Assembly: GCA_015521265.1 (NCBI GenBank)
Contig: WAON01000096.1
Location: forward strand, 1 to 5,845
Reading direction: 5' to 3'
Length of the DNA: 5,845 nucleotides
Source: Desulfurococcales archaeon
GTDB taxonomy: Archaea > Thermoproteota > Thermoprotei_A > Sulfolobales > Desulfurococcaceae
Shown one piece after another: positions 1 through 5,166 of the stretch. The notes under the pieces were generated by a model. That model was not told the DNA's origin. It saw nothing but the letters and a program-made list of their open reading frames with translations, and did not search any database. The position numbers and the translations under genes are program-made. The first letter of the stretch is position 1; every line of letters starts with the position of its first letter.

Positions 1-24
1 CTCGGAGATGTGTATAAGAGACAG
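1..24. other. Nextera/Tn5 sequencing adapter remnant (left end)
   Basis: Bases 6-24 read AGATGTGTATAAGAGACAG, the 19-bp Tn5 mosaic end used in Illumina Nextera libraries. The five bases before it (CTCGG) match the read-2 side of the adapter. This is library-derived sequence that was not trimmed, so genomic sequence begins at 25 and any reading frame entering this stretch is artificial there. Confidence 0.97.
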
Positions 25-330
25 GCAGCGGAGGGGTCGGGCCGGGTAGATCCTACAAGTGGGTAATCCGTTGCGGTATTCTAGGAAGGCACAGACTCCA
101 TCACCCATACCTCTAAGAACAGGTATAGCATACATATCCGCTATAATAGCGATAATATAACGCCCCCTAAGCTCTCTCCAATCAACACCCATATACCTAG
201 CAATCCTGCATACATCATAAGCTGTAAGCGCTACGTTCGGGCCAGTACTACAGCATCTCCCGGATCTTTGGCATGCAAACCTGATCTTCTCGCCTTTTTC
301 TAGAAGAATATGACTACCCTCAACCCTCAA
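25..330 (-). CDS. YkgJ-type cysteine-cluster protein (putative Zn/Fe-chelating domain), C-terminus cut by contig end
   Basis: This is a partial gene: 102 codons from a TTG start at 330, then the frame runs into adapter at base 24. The visible protein has the spaced cysteines of the YkgJ / UPF0153 family: Cys20, the pair Cys26-Cys27 in a C-Q-R-S-G-R-C-C context, Cys80, Cys92, and Cys102 inside an I-Y-P-A-R-P-L-R-C segment that matches the family's C-x-x-Y-x-x-R-P-x-x-C signature. Family members are thought to bind zinc or an iron-sulphur cluster; their reaction is generally unknown. The TTG start is effectively forced: an in-frame TAG lies four codons upstream, the next Met is residue 47, and a GGTG (338-341) sits exactly 7 nt before the TTG. 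The gene begins 29 nt after the stop of the small Cys-tail gene and probably shares a transcript with it and Nnr. The remaining C-terminal part is missing only because the contig ends. The family call is fairly secure; the function is not. Confidence 0.85.
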
Positions 331-337
331 ACAGTTA

Positions 338-341
338 CACC
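338..341 (-). promoter_or_regulatory. Shine-Dalgarno GGTG for the YkgJ-type gene
   Basis: On the minus strand GGTG is followed by 7 nt (TAACTGT) and then TTG at 330. The same GGTG plus 7 nt geometry precedes the starts at 512 and 2941, so this site decides the unusual TTG start. Confidence 0.65.
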
Positions 342-359
342 GCTAGCAACGTCTCCTAA

Positions 360-512
360 CTACCCACCACATAATCCCCGGAAGGGGCATGTACTGCACT
401 TATTCCCGTATTGATCCATGTAAAAGACTATGAGGTCTGAATCATCATCATCAACAATCACAGGCTCCTCCCGTTTTTTCTTCTCCCTCTTCTTATTAAG
501 GCTGAAAAGCAT
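360..512 (-). CDS. Small highly charged protein with C-x2-C-P-x4-C-G-G tail, unknown function
   Basis: A 50-residue protein is predicted from the ATG at 512 to the TAG at 360-362. Longer readings exist (ATG at 530, TTG at 545), but only the 512 start has a good ribosome binding site: GGTG, then 7 nt. The N-terminus is strongly basic (K-K-R-E-K-K-K-R). A run of four Asp in the middle is followed by a hydrophobic segment, and the protein ends with three cysteines in C-S-T-C-P-F-R-G-L-C-G-G. That tail resembles the C-x2-C-P-x4-C-G-G stretch seen in auxiliary iron-sulphur (SPASM-like) segments of radical SAM proteins, but with only three Cys and no enzyme domain this is only a resemblance; metal or cluster binding is inferred. 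It lies 40 nt downstream of the Nnr stop and 29 nt upstream of the YkgJ-type gene, itself a Cys-cluster protein, so co-expression is likely. I do not recognise a named family. Confidence 0.62.
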   Translation of the reverse strand: MLFSLNKKREKKKREEPVIVDDDDSDLIVFYMDQYGNKCSTCPFRGLCGG

Positions 513-517
513 TCTAT

Positions 518-523
518 CCCACC
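518..523 (-). promoter_or_regulatory. Shine-Dalgarno GGTGGG for the small Cys-tail gene
   Basis: On the minus strand GGTGGG begins at 523. Its GGTG core ends 7 nt before the ATG at 512, matching the spacing at other starts in the window. This favours the 50-aa form over starts at 530 or 545, which lack a correctly spaced site. Confidence 0.55.
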
Positions 524-552
524 GTTTCATACTAATTATTATCAACCCTTAA

Positions 553-2133
553 TTACCTAGTGGGAACGCTGATATTATATGCTTCCAAGTGTTTACCTAG
601 TGGATCATTGAATATCTCGTGTAGGACGCTAACCATATTCACCGGTGAAACATGGAGCCCACGAGCCTTGAGAAGGTCTCCGGCTAAACCATTAACATAA
701 GCCCCAATACAAGCCGAGGTATAGGGATCACGTGTCCGAGCTAAGACCCCTGCTACAATACCCGTTAAGACATCGCCGGTACCGCCAATCGACATGTAGG
801 GGTTTCCAGTCTCATTCAGCCTCGTCCTAGAACCATCCGATACTATATCTATCGGGGCCTTCAATAATACTACTGCTCCAAGTTCTCGAGCAGCCTCCTC
901 CACAATGGCTTTATCATTAACAGGATCACCGGTCAAGGTTTTACCAGTTATAGCTTTAAACTCTCCACGGTGCGGTGTTAACACTGCTAAACCATTAAAC
1001 TTTAAATCACCAATGTTGAAGGATTTTAACGCGTCGGCATCAACAACTAGGAATACCCTCTTATCAATCAGAGACTCCATTATTTTACGTACAGCTTCCA
1101 ATATTTCAGGTCTACGCCCCAAGCCGGGTCCAACAACTACAACATGGGGTTTCAAGCTAAGTGTTTTATCGATTACTTCATCGACAGCTTCCAGTCCAAG
1201 ATATTTCCCCTCATAAGGTATAGTTATTAGTTCCGGACTGTAGGATGCAATAATACCCCTAACCGCTTCAGGTACAATTATAAATGATAAATCAACCCCG
1301 CTATTCAGCGCTGCTAGACCCGATAAAGCGGGCGCACCAGTGTAGGAGTAGCTTCCACCTATAACGACAACCCTACCCATCATACCCTTATGAGCATCCC
1401 GAGGCCTTGGCGGGATCCTGTACAATACGTCTCCGGGGCCAACGTATAAGGATGCAGTCCTCGGAATACCTATGTTTGCAACAATAATCTTCCCAGTATA
1501 CTCCCTAGCCTTCAACAAGCCCTGCTTAACATCGTGGAAGGAAACAGTTATATCCGCTTTAAAAGCAACTCCATGAACCATACCAGTATCTGGATCGACA
1601 CCGGTCGGAGTATCAATTGCTACTTTTAAAGCATCCCCCGCTTTATTAGCTTCAACGACAAGGCTCCTAATAGGTTCTCTAAGCTCGCCGCGAACACCTG
1701 TTCCGAGGAGGCCATCGATTATTACGCCTGCATCCTTTATAGCTGATAGGGTTCCAGGCCGGTGTATCTTGATCGTTTCAATCCTTGAAACGATCTCATA
1801 GTTAACCCTTGTATCCGGGCTACTAATAAGCTCGGGCCTATAAGCCGGCAATACTTCAACGCTATACCCCCGGGAATCAAGGTATCTTGCAGCAACAAGT
1901 GCATCGCCCCCATTACCACCCCTCCCCATTAATACTAATACCCGGCCAGCACTCCGCGGATCTATTTTACTAGAAACTATATCAGCAACACTCTTACCGG
2001 CAGCTTCCATTAAACGAATTAACGGAACACCCAAAGCAACCGTGTTAGCTTCCAGTACGCGAGTCTCGAGAACGCTTATAGGCAACCCTGACCAAGCCCT
2101 CCAAAACGCTTCGATATCCTGGCTTGATACCAT
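553..2133 (-). CDS. nnr: Bifunctional NAD(P)H-hydrate repair enzyme Nnr (epimerase + ADP-dependent dehydratase)
   Basis: This 526-aa cytoplasmic enzyme repairs damaged nicotinamide cofactors. The N-terminal YjeF_N-type domain (about residues 20-235) interconverts R and S NAD(P)H hydrate. The C-terminal ribokinase-fold domain (about 245-515) dehydrates the S form back to NAD(P)H using ADP. Visible epimerase motifs are G-R-G-G-N-G-G-D at 70-77, D-G-L-L-G-T-G at 140-146 and D-T-P-T-G-V-D at 174-180. Visible dehydratase motifs are H-K-G-M-M-G-R-V at 248-255, G-P-G-L-G-R at 335-340, D-A-D at 365-367, T-P-H-R-G-E-F at 386-392 and I-G-G-T-G-D-V-L-T-G at 449-458, where Asp454 is the expected catalytic residue. 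Length and domain order match the usual fused prokaryotic protein and it appears intact. No Shine-Dalgarno precedes the ATG, but an AT-rich box lies about 18-31 nt upstream, which suggests a leaderless message. It probably leads an operon with the two Cys-rich small genes downstream. Codons 113-121 contain a perfect 11-bp inverted repeat. Confidence 0.96.
   Translation of the reverse strand: MVSSQDIEAFWRAWSGLPISVLETRVLEANTVALGVPLIRLMEAAGKSVADIVSSKIDPRSAGRVLVLMGRGGNGGDALVAARYLDSRGYSVEVLPAYRPELISSPDTRVNYEIVSRIETIKIHRPGTLSAIKDAGVIIDGLLGTGVRGELREPIRSLVVEANKAGDALKVAIDTPTGVDPDTGMVHGVAFKADITVSFHDVKQGLLKAREYTGKIIVANIGIPRTASLYVGPGDVLYRIPPRPRDAHKGMMGRVVVIGGSYSYTGAPALSGLAALNSGVDLSFIIVPEAVRGIIASYSPELITIPYEGKYLGLEAVDEVIDKTLSLKPHVVVVGPGLGRRPEILEAVRKIMESLIDKRVFLVVDADALKSFNIGDLKFNGLAVLTPHRGEFKAITGKTLTGDPVNDKAIVEEAARELGAVVLLKAPIDIVSDGSRTRLNETGNPYMSIGGTGDVLTGIVAGVLARTRDPYTSACIGAYVNGLAGDLLKARGLHVSPVNMVSVLHEIFNDPLGKHLEAYNISVPTR
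1771..1795. repeat. Perfect 11-bp inverted repeat with 3-nt loop inside nnr
   Basis: GATCGTTTCAA at 1771-1781 is followed by a three-base loop (TCC) and its exact reverse complement at 1785-1795. It lies within the Nnr epimerase-domain codons for I-V-S-R-I-E-T-I, so a strong hairpin can form in mRNA or single-stranded DNA. No function is established. Confidence 0.8.
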
Positions 2134-2150
2134 ACTATTCGATGTAGTAG

Positions 2151-2164
2151 TTTAAATAATAATA
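2151..2164 (-). promoter_or_regulatory. Putative TATA box for nnr (leaderless promoter)
   Basis: Read on the minus strand this is TATTATTATTTAAA, followed by C at 2150, and it lies in the 41-nt gap between the unknown gene and nnr. Its centre is about 24-27 nt upstream of the ATG at 2133, the distance expected between a crenarchaeal TATA box and the transcription start. Together with the missing Shine-Dalgarno this suggests transcription starts at or beside the start codon. This is inferred from spacing and composition only. Confidence 0.45.
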
Positions 2165-2174
2165 GCGTAGAAGG

Positions 2175-2798
2175 CTAGTCTACCGCTACAACGTTTCTCA
2201 AACCATTATTATCAATGAAGAGCCTAGTATAACCTTCCGGCTCGGGCTCCTCCTTATCCTGCACAATTAACTCGATATTACCACTATTCAACCTACAACG
2301 ATCACCTATCACTTCACCTATGTTTTTACAAGCCGTATTAACGAGGCCCATATCACCGGTTCTAAGCCCAGTCATTAATAATACCCAGTCCCCTATGCTC
2401 GTAGATTTAAACCCTGCAATAGATACCTCTCTTACCCTATAATAGAAGGCGAGGCTTGCAGTATCAACATATTCTGTATCGACGAGTATTGTTTTCCCAT
2501 TATAGTTAACGTATAGGTTTACACCACCCATAAATAATGAATGATAGACTACTTCATCGAGGAAATCCCCTAGCAGTTTTCTCCCAACGATTATTGCCCT
2601 ACAAGCCTTCCAGACCCTATCACCCATAAAATAAGCCGGAATACCCCCTACTACTCGATCAACACTTTTTCGCCGGAGAATATTTATGCGGGGGTACAGG
2701 ATCGCTGCAACGACGATACCGCTCAATCCGTGGATGCTGGGATAGCCTAAGCGTAGAATACTGGGGCAGCTAAGCAGGTAGTCATAGCTCCAAGTCAT
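2175..2798 (-). CDS. Protein of unknown function, 207 aa (216 aa if TTG start at 2825)
   Basis: I do not recognise a family. The frame is open from a TGA at 2826-2828 to the stop at 2175-2177. The candidate starts are a TTG at 2825 directly after that TGA, a GTG at 2801 and an ATG at 2798. None has a well-placed GGTG; the ATG is preferred only because it is the standard codon. The protein looks soluble: mixed alpha/beta, no clear signal peptide, a mildly hydrophobic stretch near the N-terminus (about 21-34 in the 207-aa numbering) and four scattered Cys (C11, C66, C157, C168). A conspicuous acidic E-E-P-E-P-E-G turn lies near the C-terminus, before a final beta-like segment. It is transcribed divergently from the exported-protein genes and ends 41 nt before nnr, in the same direction. 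That could mean readthrough into nnr, but nnr seems to have its own promoter, so a functional link to cofactor repair is not shown. Coding is supported by length, the lack of competing frames and codon use like its neighbours. Confidence 0.72.
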   Translation of the reverse strand: MTWSYDYLLSCPSILRLGYPSIHGLSGIVVAAILYPRINILRRKSVDRVVGGIPAYFMGDRVWKACRAIIVGRKLLGDFLDEVVYHSLFMGGVNLYVNYNGKTILVDTEYVDTASLAFYYRVREVSIAGFKSTSIGDWVLLMTGLRTGDMGLVNTACKNIGEVIGDRCRLNSGNIELIVQDKEEPEPEGYTRLFIDNNGLRNVVAVD

Positions 2799-2876
2799 CA
2801 CAAACCACGTTCCACACCGTTTCAATCAATCGGGAACAATTACGCGATGAAATCATTCTATACGTATCGGGATTTC

Positions 2877-2902
2877 CCTTTTATAAACTGGAACATAAAA
2901 GG
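2877..2902. promoter_or_regulatory. Divergent promoter: inverted repeat CCTTTTAT-N10-ATAAAAGG with TATA box
   Basis: The region between the divergent genes holds TTTTATAAAC at 2879-2888, the best TATA-like element in the window. It forms the left arm of an 8+8 bp inverted repeat (CCTTTTAT at 2877-2884, ATAAAAGG at 2895-2902, 10-nt spacer), so both strands read the same pattern. On the plus strand a start of transcription near 2908 would leave a leader of about 33 nt carrying the Shine-Dalgarno at 2925-2934. On the minus strand it could serve the 207-aa gene, possibly with a weaker TACGTATA (2859-2866). The symmetry could reflect a bidirectional promoter or a dimeric regulator site. Confidence 0.5.
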
Positions 2903-2924
2903 ATAACCCAGAAAACCCGTGTAG

Positions 2925-2934
2925 GGAGAGGTGA
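2925..2934 (+). promoter_or_regulatory. Shine-Dalgarno GGAGAGGTGA for the 412-aa secreted protein gene
   Basis: GGAGAGGTGA closely matches the archaeal anti-Shine-Dalgarno complement. Its GGTG core (2930-2933) is 7 nt from the ATG at 2941. This is the strongest ribosome binding site in the window, suggests efficient translation, and fixes the start. Confidence 0.75.
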
Positions 2935-2940
2935 ACCAGG

Positions 2941-4179
2941 ATGATCACGTCCAAGATAATTGGTCTGGTAATGGCCGCGTTAATCGCGCTTACACTCATA
3001 ACACTACCAGGCTATATAGCGGTTGCGGCTGATCAAGGGGGTACGACGCCCCAGCACCGCGGTAGGCCATGGTGGAGCCGTGTAAACGTTACAGTTAATC
3101 AGACAATAGAGCTAGCATACCTTGTTAGAAACGAGACATACCCAGTATTCATGTTCGCAATACAGGACAATATAACAGTTGCAAACAAGACACTAATGAG
3201 AGGAGACCACTTCCTAGAACTAGCAATCAATACTAGTAGCAGTAATGAATCACTAGCAAAAGCCTATGCACTAGTAGCAACAGTACTGTACAGTCATGGC
3301 CCAGTATTCGCATACCCAGTACTAGGTAAAACTATTAGGAACAACCTAGGCGAAAACCATACAGTAACGAATGAAACAGTAGAAGCAGCACTAGCTAAGA
3401 CATTAGAGCTCAAAAACATTGTATTGGGGGCAATCAATACAGCGGAGGAAGCAAACATAACGATACCGGCGAGAGTTAACATATTACTAGCAGTAGCAGA
3501 CGGATACATTAACGCAACACAAGAACTACTAAGCAAAGGCTACTATAGAGCCGCGCTAATAACAACTATAAAAGCCTACCACCACCTAGTACTAGCCTAC
3601 GGATTCACAGTAAAAGCAACAATAGCCCAGAAACTAGGACTAGGAAGCTCACAGGGATTAACGGCTAGGCTAGGATTAAGAAGGGCTTCAATAAAAGTTA
3701 TGGAGAGAATCGCTGAACACCTACCGGCACCGGTAAGAGCTAAATTAATGCAGAAGATTAGGCGTGGAGAAATAAGGACACCGGAGCAGTTGAGGAGCGA
3801 GATAAGGGAGATAATGAAGTACTACTATAGGAGAATGGCTAACATATCGATCGATACAACGGCTAGAATAGTAACAAAGACAATAATAGCAGCAGCAATG
3901 ATGCCCGTAATACCCTTCCAGCAGAGAATGGCTGTAAGGCAGTGGCTAATGCAGAAGGGATTCTGGCGCAATTGGAAAGCACTATACAATTATGTGAGAG
4001 GTATTGCTGAAGCTAAGTATCAGGAGACTAATGCGACGGGGCTAGTACTAGTAAACATTACGTTGTCAACGATTAGTGCGGATATAACACAGACAACCGG
4101 AGTACAAGTAGACCTAACTCAAATATTCCACGCATACCTGGTAGTACACTGGGCCTTTCACCACGGACACCGTCGTTAA
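2941..4179 (+). CDS. Exported, sequon-rich, cysteine-free protein of unknown function (412 aa)
   Basis: I do not recognise a family. Residues 1-30 look like a signal peptide: Lys5, a hydrophobic core at about 6-28, and a likely cleavage after A-V-A-A before Asp31. No second membrane anchor is seen, so the mature protein is probably secreted or held at the surface by partners. It contains no Cys and has 14 N-x-S/T sequons (N49, 53, 64, 77, 82, 97, 102, 139, 144, 172, 191, 301, 364, 372), as expected for an N-glycosylated archaeal surface protein. Two parts differ: up to about residue 230 it is sequon-rich with few Arg, while 243-353 is Arg-rich (17 Arg) with one sequon and looks strongly helical (A-P-V-R-A-K-L, R-S-E-I-R-E-I). 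It ends in H-H-G-H-R-R. Start and expression are supported by the upstream TATA box and strong Shine-Dalgarno. It sits just before two stalked membrane paralogs and may work with them, but this is inferred from adjacency only. Confidence 0.85.
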   Translation: MITSKIIGLVMAALIALTLITLPGYIAVAADQGGTTPQHRGRPWWSRVNVTVNQTIELAYLVRNETYPVFMFAIQDNITVANKTLMRGDHFLELAINTSSSNESLAKAYALVATVLYSHGPVFAYPVLGKTIRNNLGENHTVTNETVEAALAKTLELKNIVLGAINTAEEANITIPARVNILLAVADGYINATQELLSKGYYRAALITTIKAYHHLVLAYGFTVKATIAQKLGLGSSQGLTARLGLRRASIKVMERIAEHLPAPVRAKLMQKIRRGEIRTPEQLRSEIREIMKYYYRRMANISIDTTARIVTKTIIAAAMMPVIPFQQRMAVRQWLMQKGFWRNWKALYNYVRGIAEAKYQETNATGLVLVNITLSTISADITQTTGVQVDLTQIFHAYLVVHWAFHHGHRR

Positions 4180-4188
4180 ACACAGTTA

Positions 4189-4194
4189 TTTTTT
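4189..4194 (+). terminator. T-run downstream of the 412-aa gene (possible archaeal terminator)
   Basis: Six T residues start 9 nt after the TAA at 4177-4179, with no hairpin. Archaeal intrinsic termination can use T-runs alone. The run overlaps the AT-rich promoter box of the next gene, so it may only be part of that promoter. Confidence 0.3.
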
Positions 4195-4209
4195 ATATAA
4201 GGTTTAAAC
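4190..4209 (+). promoter_or_regulatory. Putative promoter of the first stalked surface protein gene
   Basis: Two TATA-like elements lie side by side: TTTTTATATAA (4190-4200) and GTTTAAAC (4202-4209). The first would place transcription start near 4221, leaving about 15 nt of leader that includes the GGGTGA ribosome site. The second would place it near the ATG at 4236. Either implies separate transcription from the upstream gene. Confidence 0.45.
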
Positions 4210-4224
4210 CCACTCATTCTCTAT

Positions 4225-4230
4225 GGGTGA
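4225..4230 (+). promoter_or_regulatory. Shine-Dalgarno GGGTGA deciding the start at 4236
   Basis: GGGTGA at 4225-4230 places its GGTG core 6 nt before the ATG at 4236. The in-frame GTG at 4227 and ATG at 4230 overlap this site and cannot use it, so the ATG at 4236 is the better start. Confidence 0.6.
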
Positions 4231-4235
4231 TGGAA

Positions 4236-5039
4236 ATGAATAGACTACTAGTATTTTCAGCATTAATAATGCTCATAGTACTACTACCCCTTTCACAAAC
4301 GACTAGTATTGCTGAAAACGTTGTCAACAATATAAAGCTGTCAATATACTACGATCCGGTCAGCGATACAGGCCTTGTAATCGAGGAGTTAACGCTTTCA
4401 AGCCAGGCTAGTAGTGGTGGGGTAATAATAGATCTACCTTTAATCAATGCGAGCCAAGTCGAAGTCATAAACGTTACCGATACGTCGAATAACCAGATAC
4501 TATACGATTATCATTCAGATACAAATACTATAACAGTATACGCTAACAATACGGCATCGATAAAAATATACTACACGATAAACGGCTTCATGGATGAAGT
4601 AGCACCAGGAACCTATAGCGGAATACTCGACTTATCAGCTTACCAAGGAATAAGCCTAACGGCAATGATCGAGGTTGAAGGAGTATATGAAGCCATAGTA
4701 GTACCAAGCGGGAACTACGCGGTATCTGGAAACACTACAATTATACAGCTAAACCAGCCCGATACATACACGATAACACTAATAACGAGCATAACAACAC
4801 CGCCAACACCAACAATAACCCCGACACAGCCGGGAGCAACAACTACGACAACCACAACGCCCGGAGCCGCCGGTACAACTTCATCACCAGCTGGCGGCGG
4901 AGCAGCAGCTACAACAGCTGGAGGAACAAAAACAACCACGGGCGGTGCCGGGGGTCTGGGGGCGAACACTATTATCGCGATAATTATTATTGCAGTAATA
5001 ATTATCGGAGTAGTAGCCGCGATAGCTCTTAGAAAATAA
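4236..5039 (+). CDS. Stalked cell-surface membrane protein, paralog 1 (267 aa), unknown function
   Basis: No named family is recognised, but the architecture is clear. Residues 1 to about 25 form a signal peptide (Arg3, then a Leu/Ile-rich core). Residues about 33-185 form a beta-rich ectodomain with Y-Y-D-P-V, D-L-P-L and M-D-E-V-A-P-G-T-Y landmarks and four N-glycosylation sequons (N71, N79, N104, N166). Residues about 187-240 are a low-complexity stalk dominated by Thr, Pro, Gly and Ala, a typical target of O-glycosylation. A very Ile-rich transmembrane helix at about 244-264 precedes a short Arg-Lys tail, giving an outward-facing, C-terminally anchored protein. There is no Cys and no N-terminal lipobox. 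Starting at 4227 would add three residues, but the Shine-Dalgarno supports 4236. The following gene encodes a homologous ectodomain, so this is one half of a tandem duplication. It could be a surface-layer component, an adhesin or a binding protein; nothing decides between them. Confidence 0.88.
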   Translation: MNRLLVFSALIMLIVLLPLSQTTSIAENVVNNIKLSIYYDPVSDTGLVIEELTLSSQASSGGVIIDLPLINASQVEVINVTDTSNNQILYDYHSDTNTITVYANNTASIKIYYTINGFMDEVAPGTYSGILDLSAYQGISLTAMIEVEGVYEAIVVPSGNYAVSGNTTIIQLNQPDTYTITLITSITTPPTPTITPTQPGATTTTTTTPGAAGTTSSPAGGGAAATTAGGTKTTTGGAGGLGANTIIAIIIIAVIIIGVVAAIALRK

Positions 5040-5065
5040 TAGGACACACTAGATCAAATGGATTG

Positions 5066-5071
5066 TTTTTT
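5066..5071 (+). terminator. T-run downstream of paralog 1 (possible archaeal terminator)
   Basis: A run of six T lies 26 nt after the TAA of paralog 1, without a hairpin, followed by a second T-rich stretch at 5089-5092. Its position in the 127-nt gap before the next gene suits factor-independent archaeal termination; the evidence is composition only. Confidence 0.35.
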
Positions 5072-5137
5072 AACCCAGATAGACCCTATTTTAACAAGAT
5101 AATACACTACTCGCTATTATGCTATTGAAGCATTATT

Positions 5138-5145
5138 GTTTAAAC
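5138..5145 (+). promoter_or_regulatory. Putative TATA element GTTTAAAC of paralog 2
   Basis: The same octamer occurs upstream of paralog 1 (4202-4209). Its centre is about 25 nt before the ATG at 5167, which would suit a leaderless transcript. GTGGGG at 5155-5160 is a weak alternative ribosome site 6 nt before the ATG. Confidence 0.4.
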
Positions 5146-5166
5146 AGTGTTATAGTGGGGTATGTG

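Noticed and set aside
1..24. Terminal inverted repeats of a transposon (mosaic ends at both edges)
   Set aside because: The sequence is the engineered Tn5 end used in sequencing libraries, including read-2 adapter bases, and there is no transposase gene between the ends.
436..460. C-box-like TGATGA motifs suggesting a C/D box sRNA on the minus strand
   Set aside because: The repeats are four consecutive GAT codons for Asp in the small protein, and no properly placed D box or terminal stem was found.
905..1216. Plus-strand 103-aa open frame inside nnr
   Set aside because: It is fully antisense to conserved dehydratase-domain motifs, with no ribosome site or recognisable protein; a shadow frame.
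1737..1919. Minus-strand 60-aa open frame overlapping nnr in another frame
   Set aside because: It lies within the well-supported epimerase domain and has no independent start signal.
3294..3536. Minus-strand 80-aa open frame inside the 412-aa gene
   Set aside because: It is antisense to a gene with a signal peptide and strong ribosome site, and its composition mirrors that gene's codon bias.
4794..4965. Tandem DNA repeat in the stalk region of paralog 1
   Set aside because: The ACA/ACC/ACG and GGA/GCA triplets are irregular; the pattern comes from Thr, Gly and Ala content and no fixed repeat unit is visible.
4960..5039. PGF-CTERM-type archaeosortase signal at the C-terminus of paralog 1
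   Set aside because: The stalk, helix and basic-end layout is similar, but no PGF or other known motif is seen before the helix; kept only as a low-interest possibility.
4715..5047. Minus-strand 110-aa Val/Pro/Ala-rich open frame
   Set aside because: It is the reverse reading of the Thr/Gly/Ala-rich stalk and Ile-rich helix of paralog 1; low-complexity sequence gives long antisense frames by composition.
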